Notes: generated from the sequence alone by a model not told the origin. Numbered from the stretch's first letter, positions 1 to 10,634 are shown. The stretch is 64,000 nucleotides of DNA from Dendrolimus kikuchii (GCA_019925095.2 CM034410.1:15668436-15732435), one strand, 5' to 3'. Program-made: numbers and translations.

Positions 1-251
1 ACTAAACAGATATACAATGCAAAAGTGGATGGATGCAGAAGTCGTGGAAGGCCACGACACACCTTCCATGTTCAAATTGATCGTGTACTAGCAGAAGGTG
101 ATGTCAGGAGCCTTAAGAGCAGACGAGTGTGCATGACAAGAGTTATGAATGTCAAAGAAGCAAGTGAGGTGTGTAAGAATGGGCCTAAATGGCGCTCTGC
201 TGTTCGTGCCTACCCCGCAAGGGAACTGGCGTGAAGTTATGTATGTATGTA
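1..251 (+). mobile_element. RTE-like LINE 3' tail, cut by window edge
   Basis: Reading frame 1 is open from the first base to the TGA at 232-234 and encodes the C-terminus of an RTE-type endonuclease/reverse transcriptase (GRPRHTFHVQIDRVLAEG followed by a PARELA end). Only the region after the reverse transcriptase core is present. The 3' UTR is minimal: the stop is followed at once by a GAAGTT(ATGT)n tail, as is usual for the RTE clade. At least nine more copies or fragments of this subfamily occur in the window, most of them 5'-truncated. It is a dead fragment, and its upstream part lies outside the window. Confidence 0.8.
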
Positions 252-445
252 ATCTTAAATTTCAGTAATCTTTCTATGTAGGATCTGTATTTGAGGCCAA
301 GATGAAATCTATAAGAAAGAATATTTAACATTTTTTTCCACTCTTTCTATTCTCTTGCTATGCACAGCGTAGAAGAGAGACCAGATTATTGAGGCATATT
401 CCAGTTTTATTCTAACGAGAGAACAGAAGGGGTGAATGATTGTAT

Positions 446-1282
446 TGTTACGAGTTGCAGGACTCGAATTAGAATGCCATTAGAATTACTATAGAGTTTA
501 TTAGAACTATACAAACACACATTATAGCACAGGTACAAACATAATCGAACGCAACAAGTCCAAACGTAATGCAGAAGGTCGTAAGTCAATAAAACGCGCA
601 AAGTCCGTTACTTATTAGGTTCCCGAATGTACACACGTCACGCCTAGATCGTAGTTGTCGCTCAACTACTGCTCCCTCAATCAGACCATTGCTTTATACT
701 GCACAGATGCAATATGTCCGCCCGGCCGCGTGGACTGAATTTCCTAGTTTCAGCTTGTACTTTAAATACGTAACACCTGGCTAATGATCACAATACAACA
801 ATAGGCCGTATGCCAATAAGTAACCAAAAGAATACATACATAACTTCACGCCAGTTCCCTTGCGGGGTAGGCACGAACAAGAGAGCGCCATTCAGACTTA
901 TTCTTACACACCTCACTTGCTTCTTTGACATTCATAGCTCTTGTCATGCACGCTCGTCTGTTCTTAAGGTTCCTGACATCACCTTCTGCTAGTACACAAT
1001 CAATTTGATCATGGAAGGTGTGTCGTGGCCTTCCACGACTTCTGCATCCATCCACTTTTGCATTGTATATCTGTTTAGTCATTCTTTCATCATGCATTCT
1101 TTCCACATGCCCGAACCAGCGCAGAATTCCTTTCCTTACCTTCACCGCGACACTCTCTAAACAAAAGAAGACGACCATAAAAGAATTTAAATGTTATTAG
1201 TTTAAATGCGGACGGGCAATAAATGTGCTTTGTTTCAGATATGCAGGTGGGTTTTGTGTTTGTCGGGATCTGAGTTGTAACA
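446..1282 (-). mobile_element. Solo LTR (family B), interrupted by an RTE copy
   Basis: On the minus strand the element starts TGTTACAACTC and ends ACTCGTAACA, giving TG...CA ends. It is flanked by a 4-bp duplication, gtat at 442-445 and 1283-1286. The same family lies in plus orientation at 20451-21230. No internal gag-pol sequence is attached, so this is a solo LTR left by LTR-LTR recombination. An RTE tail at 833-1157 is inserted in it; without that insertion the LTR is about 0.5 kb. The 4-bp duplication fits Ty3/Gypsy elements, but the family is inferred. Confidence 0.75.
833..1157 (-). mobile_element. RTE-like LINE tail inserted in solo LTR
   Basis: The minus strand encodes the RTE C-terminal segment (KGILRWFGHVERMHDERMTK, then GCRSRGRPRHTFHDQ), ending at a stop followed by an (ATGT)n tail. 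TSDs are taaccaaaagaa at 821-832 and taaacaaaagaa at 1158-1169, 11 of 12 identical. The uninterrupted target is present at about 20583-20610 in the other LTR copy, which confirms both boundaries. The copy is 5'-truncated and non-functional. Confidence 0.85.
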
Positions 1283-1639
1283 GTATGTTGGTTTTTGAAA
1301 TCTTTAGTTGAGCGCGAAATTAATCCAAGTTAAAGCCGGTGCAGGTGTAGCAAAGGAGTTATGTATTACGGCCAGAACCATGTTCAACAAACAGCGCGCT
1401 CCAATATTGTGGGTCCATCACGTTCTGCAGACGAGGCCCATCATATCGTATTGTGCGTGAAGACAGTAACAATTGATCAAGTTTGGATATTATCCCATTT
1501 TGAAAGTCTGTTAGCAAAAAGGATCGTATTACGTACAAAGCCTTATGCAATGTTTTTACAAGTAATATAGCTTCTCGTTGAGACCGTGATAAATTTTAAT
1601 ATTTTTATTGAAATTATATTCTTTGCGACTATTTATTAA

Positions 1640-2170
1640 TAGATAGATAGATAACACTTTATTGTACACCATTACAGAATAACTTACGAACTATTATTAA
1701 TTAGTCTAGTTGGGTACAAAGGGCGGTCTTGTCGCTAAAAAGCGATCTCTTCCAGACAACCCGTGGCAAGAATATTTTGATTAGGAGTGGCGATGGTGGT
1801 ATACATAATTATTGTATGATTACTTACATTTTAATAATACATACATACATACATAACTTCACGCCAGTTCCCTTGCGGGGTAGGCACGAACAACAGAGCG
1901 CCATTTAGGCCCATTCTTACACACCTCACTTGCTTCTTTGACAATTATATATTTAATAATAAATATATAACTATACTATATATACAAATATACACATAAG
2001 TTATATACATATACAAGATATGGTGATAATATGCAACTATTGAAACATAATAAACATATAACTATATGCAATATAATATCTACTAATTATATAAAATTTC
2101 CTGACTAAGTTCTTAAATGTTATTAGGGATTTTGCTTGTCTGACAGCAATAGGCAATGAATTCCAAAGTT
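1640..2170 (-). repeat. LINE 3' region, family K, decayed
   Basis: Read on the minus strand the family ends with a GTTGCCTGGAAGAGATCGCT-type motif, a polyadenylation-like AATAAAG and an (ATCT)n tail, here at 1640-1760. The upstream part at 2085-2170 matches 36540-36640. An RTE fragment (1841-1944) interrupts it. Related pieces lie at 6450-6515, 17958-18112, 34660-34735 and 36188-36775. No open frame survives in this copy. Confidence 0.55.
1841..1944 (-). mobile_element. RTE-like LINE tail, short 5'-truncated copy
   Basis: This is about 100 bp of the RTE C-terminus and (ATGT)n tail, ending at the codons for the VKEASEVCKN segment. It is inserted within family K. A convincing target-site duplication is not visible. 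Confidence 0.7.
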
Positions 2171-2179
2171 GATGTTAAT

Positions 2180-2480
2180 GTAAATCATTATATTAATACG
2201 CGAAGCAAAAACTTTGTACCACTTGCGAAAATCGCACGGACGGAGGAATATGAAATTTCGCACACTTATAGTTTATATAGAGAACGAGTACAGAATGCTA
2301 TCTTTTTAAAATTATGCACAAAATACATTATATCAGTAAAAAAAACATTACACACATTACCATGTATTTGACACACACACGCACACATACATATATACTC
2401 TTTTGTTTATTGTTCAAGTCAAATTAACAGTGTAGCCTTGGCGAAATCTGTGATCATAGAAGTATAGTCTTTGACAACAG
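2180..2480 (-). repeat. Non-autonomous Helitron-like fragment, family X
   Basis: This segment matches, on the opposite strand, both 21895-21985 and 22815-23040, including the CA-rich stretch (gtgtgtgtc next to aatacatgg) and the conserved caaaatttcata block. The distant copy ends with a Helitron-type CTAGT. It has no coding capacity. Confidence 0.5.
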
Positions 2481-2591
2481 AACCTTAATAATGTTCAAAC
2501 TTATAATTTAAATTAATTACGGTCAAACTTCGAACACTTGTAATTTATTAATATTTAAAAAGGACGCGTACATTTCCGTAGCTTTGTATAA

Positions 2592-3372
2592 TCTATAATG
2601 TTATGTTATATATATAAATTTCTAAAAAAGCTGTGTCTGTACATTGAAGCTATTTAAAAAAACCCAAATGGGATAGACTCCATAAACAAAGGAGAACACG
2701 ATGTAATTTTTCTTAGATTTCTTGTCTCTTTGTTCGGGATTCAAGTAAAAACTACTGCGTAGATTTCGAAGCGGTTTTCGCTGATCGACAGCAAATTCTT
2801 AGAATTAAAATCTACATTACCTTTTTTTATCCTGGGAATTCCGGGAGTTTTTCCGGGAATTAGTAAAATTTCTTCACTGATCGATAACAAAATTTATGTA
2901 ATAAAACGTGTGATATTTTTATCCACCGGGAATTTTCCTGGAAGCGGTTTGTAGTTGTTCGGGTGCGTAACAATCAACTAATTTCACAGTTTTCACTAAA
3001 ATGAAGGTGTTTTTTGAAGTCAAGCTTGGAGGATATCCTTGCAGGAACGGAGAAAGAATACAATTTCCTGCGGCCTGGCGGCCTGTCGTAAGAGGCGACT
3101 AAACAACCCACAGCCAGGTGGTAGGGCATTTGCCCGACTGGATGGCTGCCACCCCTGGTCTAGAGCATGCCGCCATAACAACTTTGAGTTGTGTTCCGGT
3201 ATTAGTGACCAGGTTCCAGACTCACATAAGAGAGCAGCAGCGCATTTGTAGCACCTTTGGTGTTGCAAATGTCCATAGGCGATGGTAACCGCTTTCCATC
3301 CAGTGGGCCGTCTGCCTGTCTGCTGAACTCCTGCAATAAATAAAAAAAAAGGAAGTCGCGGGCATATCCTAA
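2592..3372 (+). mobile_element. Non-autonomous Helitron carrying a SINE-C insertion
   Basis: The 5' end is A^TCTATAATGTTATG, the same start as the element that begins at 63912. The 3' end is gaagtcgcgggcatatcctaa, in which the usual CTAG has decayed to CTAA; compare 23060-23077, which ends in CTAG. The interior carries repeated ccgggaattttcc-type motifs. A SINE-C copy (3034-3350) lies just inside the 3' end. There is no Rep/helicase frame. Confidence 0.6.
3034..3350 (+). mobile_element. SINE-C, long form
   Basis: This is a full-length copy of the commonest family in the window. It runs from tatcc.tgcaggaacgg, through the CAGGTGGTAGGGCATTTGCC and AGTGACCAGGTTCCAG blocks, to GGGCCGTCTGCCTGTCTGCT, an AATAAA and poly(A). 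Its length (~310 bp), A-tail, constant 5' start and lack of coding sequence indicate a SINE. The central GGTTCCAGTCTCC only loosely resembles a pol III B box. The 152-codon antisense frame over it is a by-product of the repeat. Confidence 0.8.
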
Positions 3373-3769
3373 TTGACAAACAAGAGTACAATAATTGGTC
3401 GCCATTTTGGTTAACAGCTATGTTTATTCGAATTATGAATTTATTGCTGTCACATAAAACGTACGTGAGATAGATCACAAAAAACGTTTCCTACGTGATG
3501 TGCGCTCCTGGTATTTGAGACATGAATCTACTATATTGCCAGCGACAATAAATTTTATTGAAATGCGACGAAAAGTGGATTTGCTTTATGACTCAGGAGA
3601 GCAAGGTTATTTCTGTTTTGGTATTATTTAACACTATGGTGGGGCTTCATCTGCGATATAAATACAGATATAGGACGTTGCACGTATTTGTGGGGATAGG
3701 TGGGTAGGATATTAAATATTGACCGGTAACGTATGTACATAATATTTCCGTGTATGTGTACTTATAATA

Positions 3770-3926
3770 ACATAACATAACATAACATAACTTCACGCCA
3801 GTTCCCTTGCGGGGTAGGCACGAACAACAGAGTGCCATTTAGGCTTATTCTTACACACCTCACTTGCCTCTTTGACATTCATAACTCTTGTCATGCAAGC
3901 TCGTCTGTTCTTAAGGCTCCTGACTA
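3770..3926 (-). mobile_element. RTE-like LINE tail with (TTATG)n end
   Basis: This 5'-truncated RTE tail is bounded by an exact 12-bp duplication, gtacttataata, at 3758-3769 and 3927-3938. Its tail is a pentanucleotide (ATGTT) repeat instead of the tetranucleotide of the other copies, so tail register varies within the family. Confidence 0.85.
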
Positions 3927-4014
3927 GTACTTATAATAGTATTATTTATTATGCGAAAGTACAATATCTGGATTATAGGAGATGTTTGATTGTTGTTAGA
4001 ATTAAGTAAATTTT

Positions 4015-4489
4015 TTTTTCTTAAGTTTTCGCGACTTGTATACATAATAAAACTACGTTTTGCCGGTTTTAAGCGCGGTAATTTTATTTGATTTTGGTTT
4101 TTCCGACGTTTCGGCCACTTTTCAGTGGCCGTGATTACAACAAACTACTATGGATACTACGTATGTGATCACGGAAGACAAAGATGTCAAGTGTCAACGA
4201 GTATTGTTAAAGTTTTATTTAGCCTACAGCCAACTTGTTAATTTTAATTTTATTTACGGTTATTATTTACTCTATGGGAGCCTAATCTAATTTACTACCG
4301 CTTCGCAACATGTTATGGCTTGAAGAGAAGAAGCGGCGCAAGAAACTCTTCAGCAAACATGGTGGAAGGAAAAATAAAAGAATTTATCAGTCAAGTTGGT
4401 TTGTGATCCGTTGTACGCAGAAAGAGCTCACAGTGTCTGGAGGTCTGGCAGCTGGTTTTTGCTGGGTTTGGGTCTTAAAATTTTGTACT
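4015..4489 (-). mobile_element. Penelope-like element, 3' end (minus strand)
   Basis: The minus strand matches 26749-27216: the last codons of the GIY-YIG endonuclease ORF (ending ...QRITNQLD-stop), then the shared module at 4292-4362, then the terminal repeat containing GGCCACTGAAAAGTGGCCGA and ending ...GTATACAAGTCGCGAAAACT. Only the extreme 3' part is present. A short duplication inside the terminal repeat near 4140-4165 distinguishes this copy. Confidence 0.7.
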
Positions 4490-5520
4490 CTTTAAATTTT
4501 CTTTTTCTTTTTATGGGAAGTAAATAAATAAATTATTAAATAAAAAAGTAAATTAAATATCGCAAGTGAGGTCCCACCATTACGGTATAATAGTTTTATA
4601 TTACGATACAAACGATTCTACCAGGCTTCCAAAGATCGTCTTCTAACCCCTTTTTTACGTATGCTCACTTCCAACCGTAGCAGCTTTGGAATGACTCCAA
4701 GCTTAGTTATCTTGGTCTCAACTTTTCTATCATTGGTGCAATACATAATAACTCCATGATGGATATAACAAATATTCTTCCCATAAATGCATTAAAAACT
4801 CGAAATCCATGCAGAAAGCGCTACAAAGCGCGGTGGTAATCACAAACCAACAAAGAGCTCTTTGTGCTCTCAAAGTGCCAAGGCGTCTCCAGTTTCGAGA
4901 CGTTGCCAACACGTCACGATATGTCAGAACGGAACCCTCGTCATTGAAACAATACCGAAGTTGAACATACGTGTGTTAGGGATCTTTTACACTGCAGATT
5001 TAAGCCGCAAACAAACTACTGGACGCGTTCTTCAACCGCAGCTGAGGACACGCAATGTGCATGCCCAATGTCGGACGTAGCGTCTAGATTGTTATGAAAC
5101 GTCCAAACGCTCAAGGCCACATCCGCGACTTATGTTTTATAGTTTGCACACTTCAATGTGAGTACATTAATTATCGATAGGTTTTAAGTCAAGCCCCTCA
5201 GCCGCGTGCATCAGTAAGGACTTTATAATGTGACCGCAGCTTTACACGCACCTTTCTTATTTCTATCTATATATATGTTACAGTAATGTTTCTCAAAAAA
5301 TACTAGTTCTAAGTTCATAGACTACTCGAATAAAGTTTATTCAGCAACTTGTGGGTTACGCGAGATTAATGGTGGTGACCATCCGTGGACGGCGGTGCTT
5401 GTCTTATGCCAGGTGGCCCCATGTCTTAATAAATTCTGAAGCAATGTACATAGTATAAAAGACAGGTATTTTAATACCATGTTATCCTTCTTTACTTTAA
5501 CATAACATGTTAGGAATAAT
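4490..5520. other. No assignable feature
   Basis: This kilobase holds no convincing exon, intact frame or repeat shared with the rest of the window. The ORFs at 4730-5080 are short and overlap on both strands. It is probably old transposon debris. Confidence 0.3.
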
Positions 5521-5544
5521 TTTAATTACTAGTTAAACTATAAT

Positions 5545-5880
5545 TAATACGCTGTTTGACACGATTTTTCACGGATTGTTTTGCCATTCGGATCGTCGCC
5601 GATACGAACGGCGCGACGCTGGATAGAGTCGAGGAGATCAGTCTGGTAAGCGGGTGGCCCAGCTCATAGATGTGAGCAGTACTCCATATGCGGTCTGACT
5701 TGCTTTTTATAGAGTGCAAGTCGTTGCCGCTGGGTGAAGTACTGCTTGGACCGGTTTAGCACACCAAGCTTTTTAGAGGCAAGAGTAGGCAAGGCAAGCA
5801 AGCAACTCATTATAGAATTGACGTTATAATTTGCAAAGCTTGTATAAAGTCTAGACGGATTCAGCATTTTATCAGATAGT
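5545..5880 (-). pseudogene. CR1/Jockey-group LINE reverse transcriptase fragment
   Basis: The minus strand encodes the segment after the RT palm typical of CR1/Jockey-group LINEs: KKLGVLNRSKQYFT, QRLALYKKQVRPHMEYCSHL, then WATRLPD-like codons and the IQRRA region in another frame. The QVRPHMEYCSHLW motif is strongly characteristic. Frameshifts break the frame and both ends are missing, so it is a relic. Confidence 0.75.
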
Positions 5881-6129
5881 AAAATACTTTCTCAGTTGGT
5901 TTGATTGTCAACCATGGTTGTAATAGAGATGCGGAAATGTGTTTCAATAAACACTATTTTTTACATGTAAAAGAACAGACGTGTAAATAAAATCTTATCA
6001 TCTTATTTTTGGAATGTAATGGTAGAAATAATTTTAATTACTTTTCAAACAACTACTTGTGACGTTATAAGTATTGGTAAAATATCTATGAGGCTTCGAC
6101 GTTTTAAATTAAATAAATCGCCAAATAAC

Positions 6130-6315
6130 ACACACACATTGTATATACCCAAGCTAAGCAAGTTACGCTTGTATTATGGGTAATATACAACGGATCACTC
6201 TGAGAATGATCCCAGACACCCAGACCATAGTAAATAACAGAAAGTTCGTGTCCGAAATTTACCATGCCAGGAATGGAACCCTGGGCTTAGCCCGCTCATC
6301 TATAGAGGCCGTCAT
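6130..6315 (-). mobile_element. tRNA-derived SINE, family Q, internally deleted
   Basis: On the minus strand it begins GACGGCCTCTATAGATGAGC, contains the GGTTCCATTCCTGGCATGG block (a degenerate B box), and ends near CAATGTGTGTGTGTTATTTG. It shares an internal deletion with the copy at 20225-20420, which places both in one subfamily. Confidence 0.65.
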
Positions 6316-6337
6316 GTTCTGTAAGTTTCAAAAAAAA

Positions 6338-6445
6338 TTAGAATGTCAAAGAGGCAAGTGAGGTGTGTAAGAATAAGCCTAAAGGGCACTCTGTTGCTCG
6401 TGCCTACCCCGCAAGGGAACTGGCGTGAAGTTATGTATGTATGTA
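6338..6445 (+). mobile_element. RTE-like LINE tail, short copy
   Basis: This is about 100 bp of RTE C-terminus (VKEASEVCKNKPK through the PARELA end) followed by (ATGT)n. It is 5'-truncated. It is followed directly by a family K tail (6450-6515) ending in (ATCT)n. Confidence 0.75.
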
Positions 6446-6449
6446 GATA

Positions 6450-6515
6450 TAATTTTAATCTTTAAGTTCATTTTTGTATTGGTGTGTAATAAAGTGTTAT
6501 CTATCTATCTATCTA
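6450..6515 (+). repeat. Family K LINE tail with (ATCT)n end
   Basis: It reads ttggtgtgtaataaagtgtt followed by (atct)n, the 3' terminus of family K including its polyadenylation-like AATAAAG. Confidence 0.55.
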
Positions 6516-6892
6516 GCAGTTAATTTGACGATTAGCTATTGCTGCAATTTTAGTGCTTTTTTTACCGTCGCGCGGTTTATTGGTTTATTGTAAACTCCAC
6601 CTAAGTCCAATGTCAAACGAAGCCTTGAGTTCTTATATTTGAAAAGTTTTACCCTGTTCAGTATATCAACGCACATATATTTCACATAAATACAAAGGGA
6701 TAAAAGATCAGCATAGTTAATTTTGTTTTGTAACTTCTTTAATGGGATAGAAAAAGTTTTACGTCAATTGAGTCGAATCGAATTGATTGTTATAATCGTT
6801 AGTTGATGCAGTGGGATATGTACATTTTTTTTGTATGGCTTTGCACGATTTTTGTATCTAGCCAGTGTGACGTATATCTCAAATTATAGAGT

Positions 6893-7189
6893 TATCCGTG
6901 CAGGAATCGAGACAGAATAAATTTTCCTCCATTGGGGCGGTCTGTCGTAAGAGGCAACAAAACAACCCACAGCCAGGTGGTAACGTATTTGCCCGACTGG
7001 ATAGTTACCACTCCTAGTCTAGAGTATGCCGCCATAACAACCTTGAGTTGTGTTCCGGAATTAGTGACCAGGTTCCGGTCTCCTTTAAAAGAGCAACAGC
7101 GGTGTTGCAAATGTCCATAGGCGATGGTAACTGCTTTCTATCAAGTAGGCCATCTGCCTGCCTGCTGAACTCATGCAATAAAAAAAAAA
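6893..7189 (+). mobile_element. SINE-C, long form
   Basis: It is nearly complete, from tatccgtgcagga to poly(A). It lacks the ~17-bp catttgtagcacctttg block next to the 3' domain (compare 34759-35056, which has the same deletion), so these two copies form a deletion subfamily. Confidence 0.8.
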
Positions 7190-7734
7190 TCACCTGCAAG
7201 CAAAAGCCTCAACGGTATTATAAGGTCTTTAACTGACAGCAAAAAAGGGAGTTCTACGCCAAACACTGAATGAATGAATAATAAATAATCACCACTCTAC
7301 AATAACGTGAGAATCTCGCTAGAGAAAAACGCGAGAAACGAGAATGTGGAACGGGTTTCCGTGTTCTTTCCTCACGTTTTCACGAGCATGTAGAGCTCCC
7401 GAAGATATAGGTGCCAGGAGCCTAAATGAATCCCTACACAGGCTACAATATGCAGATGGCCAACGGGAAGCCCGGGATAAGAATAGGAAGCTATCGGAAT
7501 CCGCTGAGAGGCCCTGCCAAGCCGGGAAAATAACTCACGGTTTAAAATCTAGTCACCGGCGGGTTGTTGCCCACTGACTTGAAGCCTGTACGTAGTAGAG
7601 CCATTCTTATCATCTTGATTACAGTTCTTAGGGCCAGCTATATGATACAACGCTCTCACAGATTATCGACGTGAAACTTTTTGTTACTCGTGTTTCGTGA
7701 GGTGAGTGAGAGTTCCAATGGCCTATTTAGAGAG
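7190..7734. other. No assignable feature; GC-rich patch at 7340-7600
   Basis: The patch at 7340-7600 is richer in GC than its surroundings and holds a 77-codon frame starting at 7344. I see no flanking splice sites, family motif or second copy in the window, so I cannot call it a gene. Confidence 0.25.
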
Positions 7735-7960
7735 AAAGAAAGAAAGAAAGAAAAAGCTTATTTGGAGAAATAGCGACGTATTGACATTGCTTACATGTAT
7801 CTTAAAAAATAAAAGCATATTCTGAGAATTTGTACGCCGCATTTTCAACAAACAAGGTTTGCACTCAGCTTATTGTTGTGGCATAATGTCTGACACAACG
7901 CTGATTTTCAGTGGAAACCTTCCTTTTGGCGTGATACTAAAGCGACCCGAATACTTTATG
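7735..7960 (-). repeat. Family V retroposon end with conserved hairpin
   Basis: The (GAAA)n at its left edge is a (TTTC)n 3' tail on the minus strand. It is matched by 28115-28305. Both copies contain the outer inverted pair AGGTTTGCACTCAGC / GCTGATTTTCAGTG, and the second also has a perfect inner stem. Confidence 0.5.
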
Positions 7961-8061
7961 AATGTTATTTAAAAAATATTTAATTTGTAAATGATAATAT
8001 CTAGTTACCTACTTAAATAAACAATATGATTTGTTAAGTTTATGATTTAAATTATAATTCT

Positions 8062-8296
8062 GCCAGGTGGTAGGGCATTTACCCGACTGGATGGCTACCA
8101 CCCCTGGTCTAATATATGTCGCAATAACAACCTTGAGTTGCGTTCCGGCATTAGTGACCAGGTTCCAGTGTCCCTTAAGAGAGCAGCAGCGCATTTGTAG
8201 CAACTTTGCTGTTGCAAATGTCCATAGGCAATGGTAACCGCTTTCCATCAAGTGGGCCGTCTGCCTGTCTGCTGATCTCCTGCAATAAAAAAAAAA
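8062..8296 (+). mobile_element. SINE-C, short form
   Basis: It begins exactly at GCCAGGTGGTAGGGCATTT and runs to poly(A). The same start is used at 16929 (minus), 20909 and 49669, so this is a recurrent 5' end and not random truncation. Confidence 0.8.
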
Positions 8297-8329
8297 TTGC
8301 TGTGCCCGCAACTGCGTCCGCGTGGATTT

Positions 8330-8470
8330 TTTATTTTTAGCCTGAAGCAGGCAAACAGGCAGACGGCTCATCTGATGGAAAGTGGTTACCATCGCCTATG
8401 GACGTTTGCAACAACAGGGGTATCACCAACGCGTTGCCAATCTCTAAGAAATGTCATAACGCCCTTCTGA
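8330..8470 (-). repeat. Family D 3' domain (shares tail with SINE-C)
   Basis: The minus strand reads GTTGCAAACGTCCATAGGCG, then the ccgtctgcctgtttgcc block, as in the SINE-C 3' end. Upstream of it the sequence is different (caacgcgttggtgatacccc). Related traces lie at 10160-10245 (+) and about 39900-39990 (-). Confidence 0.5.
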
Positions 8471-8645
8471 AAGAACCCTATGTCGTAACGCAAAGGGGAG
8501 TTTCCTCCAGATCATTACTGTACGCGGAACAAATGTTCTAGACTCTAGAGAACCGTTGCGTAGTTGAGCGTAGGAGCTCAAGGAAATGGGGGTAATTTCC
8601 CGTCGCTGGCGAGCGGTGCGGTTGTAAAAGTGACATGTGAAACTA
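8470..8645 (+). repeat. Dispersed repeat, family R
   Basis: It is colinear with 42660-42850: gtaacgcaaaggggag, gtacgcggaacaaatgttct, ccgttgcgtagtt, then cgtcgctggcgagcggtg. Its class is unknown; no frame or terminal structure is visible. Confidence 0.45.
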
Positions 8646-8699
8646 GTAATTTATTTTGCAAAATTTTACAACGAAAGTTTATTGTTTTAATTTGCTTTG

Positions 8700-8880
8700 T
8701 GGAGCTAAGCCGTGGCATCACTTAGAGGTACTTGCGGAAGATCAGCGCTGGTTGTGAAACTAGCAATATGCTGAGCAAGAGCCTTTTTAGGACATCACAA
8801 TTAATTGTTACATATATTATCATGTAAGACTTTTTGTATCTTGTCCTAAATAAATATTTTTTCTTCTTCTTTCTTCTACG
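8700..8880 (+). repeat. Family W LINE 3' UTR-like repeat
   Basis: It shares ggaagatcagcgctggttg, an AGCATATGCTGAG-type block and a terminal AATAAAT with 30035-30185. The polyadenylation-like end suggests a retroelement 3' UTR. Confidence 0.4.
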
Positions 8881-8885
8881 TCTTT

Positions 8886-9199
8886 TATCCGTGCAGGAAC
8901 GGAGAAAAAATACAATTTCCTGCGGCCCGGCGGCCTGTCGTAAGAGGCGACTAAACAACCCACAGTCAGGTGGTAGAGTATTTGCTCGACTGGATGGCGA
9001 CCACCCCTGGTCTAGAGTATGTCGCCATAACAACCTTGTGTTGTGTTCCGGCATTAGTGACCAGGTTTCAGTCTCCTTTAAGAGAGCAGCAGCGCATTTG
9101 TAGCACCTTTGGTGTTGCAAATGTCCATAGGCGATGGTAACCGCTTTCCATTAAGTGGGCCGTCTGCCTGTCTGCTGAACTCCTGTAATAAAAAAAAAA
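8886..9199 (+). mobile_element. SINE-C, long form
   Basis: A full-length copy from tatccgtgcaggaacgg to poly(A). It follows family W directly. The antisense 132-codon frame across it is not a gene. Confidence 0.8.
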
Positions 9200-9339
9200 T
9201 ACGTAGCAAGTAAGTAAGTAAAAGTAGCCAAATTAGTCCTTATAACATCAGCTATCTGCCAGTGACACTCCCGTCAACTTACAATACAGCCGTTTTAGAG
9301 ATTAGCCAGAACATACAGACAGACAAAAATTCTAAAAAT

Positions 9340-9810
9340 GGCATTTTCGGAATTTCCTGGTCCGACATATCCCCTGATTTTTTTGAAATTACAAACAGAC
9401 ACTTCAATTTTATTTATATGTATAGATAAAAAATATAACTCGTCTATATTTCCCTCTCCTCTATTATATTTTCTCTATCTCATCCCCCTATTCCAATCCC
9501 ATATCCGATCTTTTCTGTCCCATCCCATAGACTGGCAAAGAGTTTGTTTCACCCTTGGTATTTTCTTTTTTTTAATTATCTCCTCCTCTGCCAGACGAAC
9601 AAGATTTGTCCAGCTTTATTTATCCCTATGTTTTTTATTTATCTTTTTTGTTTATATGTATATTTTTTGTCTTTTTTGCGCATTTTCTTTTTTATGCGTT
9701 TTCTGTTTTATTATCTTTATTTTTATTTTCTTTTTTTACTTTATTTCCTAAAAAGTTATACAGTTAGGTCCTTATATCTATTACATTTATTTTACTTATG
9801 TAATTATACA
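9340..9810. other. T-rich low-complexity tract
   Basis: There is strong strand asymmetry: the plus strand is largely T and C. The 137- and 105-codon frames here are runs of Phe, Leu, Ile and Tyr created by that composition. No gene is supported. Confidence 0.5.
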
Positions 9811-10041
9811 GTGGATGGATGCAGAAGTCGTGGAAGGCCACGACACACCTTCCATGATTAAATTGATCGTGTACTAGCAGAAGGTGATGTCAGGAGCCTT
9901 AAGAACAGACGAGCTTGCATGACAAGAGTTATGAATGTCAAAGAAGCAAGTGAGGTGTGTAAGAATAAGCCTAAATGGCGCTCTGTTGTTCGTGCCTACC
10001 CCGCAAGGGAACTGGCGTGAAGTTATGTATGTATGTATGTA
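9811..10041 (+). mobile_element. RTE-like LINE tail
   Basis: It covers GCRSRGRPRHTFHD through the PARELA end and the (ATGT)n tail, with a mutation creating an early break after ...TFHD. It is 5'-truncated at the codons for the VDG segment, close to the truncation point of the copy at 13515. Confidence 0.8.
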
Positions 10042-10159
10042 TTATTTCTTATGTACTAATCTATATATTAATAATTTAAGCTTATTTATCTAGTTTTGTT
10101 TCTGACTATTACTTTCTTAATTACTTTTATACAAAATTCAATAAACTCTTCTCACCCTT

Positions 10160-10245
10160 GTTATTGCAAACGTCTATAGCTGGCGTTAACCACTATCCAT
10201 GAGCTAGGCCGTCTGCCTGTTTGCCAGCTTCGCAATAAAAAGCCG
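10160..10245 (+). repeat. Family D-like tail, decayed
   Basis: It reads attgcaaacgtctatagctg, then gttaaccactatccatgag and gccgtctgcctgtttgcc, then AATAAAA. It is a weak copy of the 3' domain shared by D and SINE-C. Confidence 0.4.
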
Positions 10246-10634
10246 GGTTAAGGCTTGTAGCAACGCTAACATTCTTGAGGAATTTTCGGTACTGAATTTT
10301 CGGACGATAGCGGGGACTTCAAACACGCAGGCGTTTACAGAATCATTCTTATTCTACCCCCCTCAAAGTTAAATTCTCACGGATGTAAATCAAGCTTTCA
10401 ACTTAATTTTTTTTATAACATCCAAGCATTCAAAGTTCCAAAAAGCTATGCAAGTCATGGGTACCGACACCAGTCGGGTCTCGATATGCGCACAATGTCC
10501 TCCCATGATTCCGCTACTGAGGTCCACCTGCATCTGGGGATGCGGTGGAACTAACCTCTGTTGACGAAGTGAGTTTGCTTTGCTTCCCGGGGTACTCTAA
10601 GGCTCGATGCGCGGATGAGCGTGGGCGTAACTAC
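10246..10634. other. No assignable feature
   Basis: No open frame, terminal structure or repeat match was seen. An imperfect hairpin lies near 10525 (ggtccacctgcatct / ggatgcggtggaac). Confidence 0.25.

Noticed and set aside
3020..3478. 152-codon minus-strand frame and similar frames over many loci (e.g. 8722-9120, 14240-14689, 45913-46209)
   Set aside because: All lie on SINE-C copies; the same peptides recur in several frames and both strands wherever the repeat occurs.
9338..9861. 137- and 105-codon hydrophobic frames that look like membrane proteins
   Set aside because: They come from a T-rich low-complexity tract; composition alone explains them.
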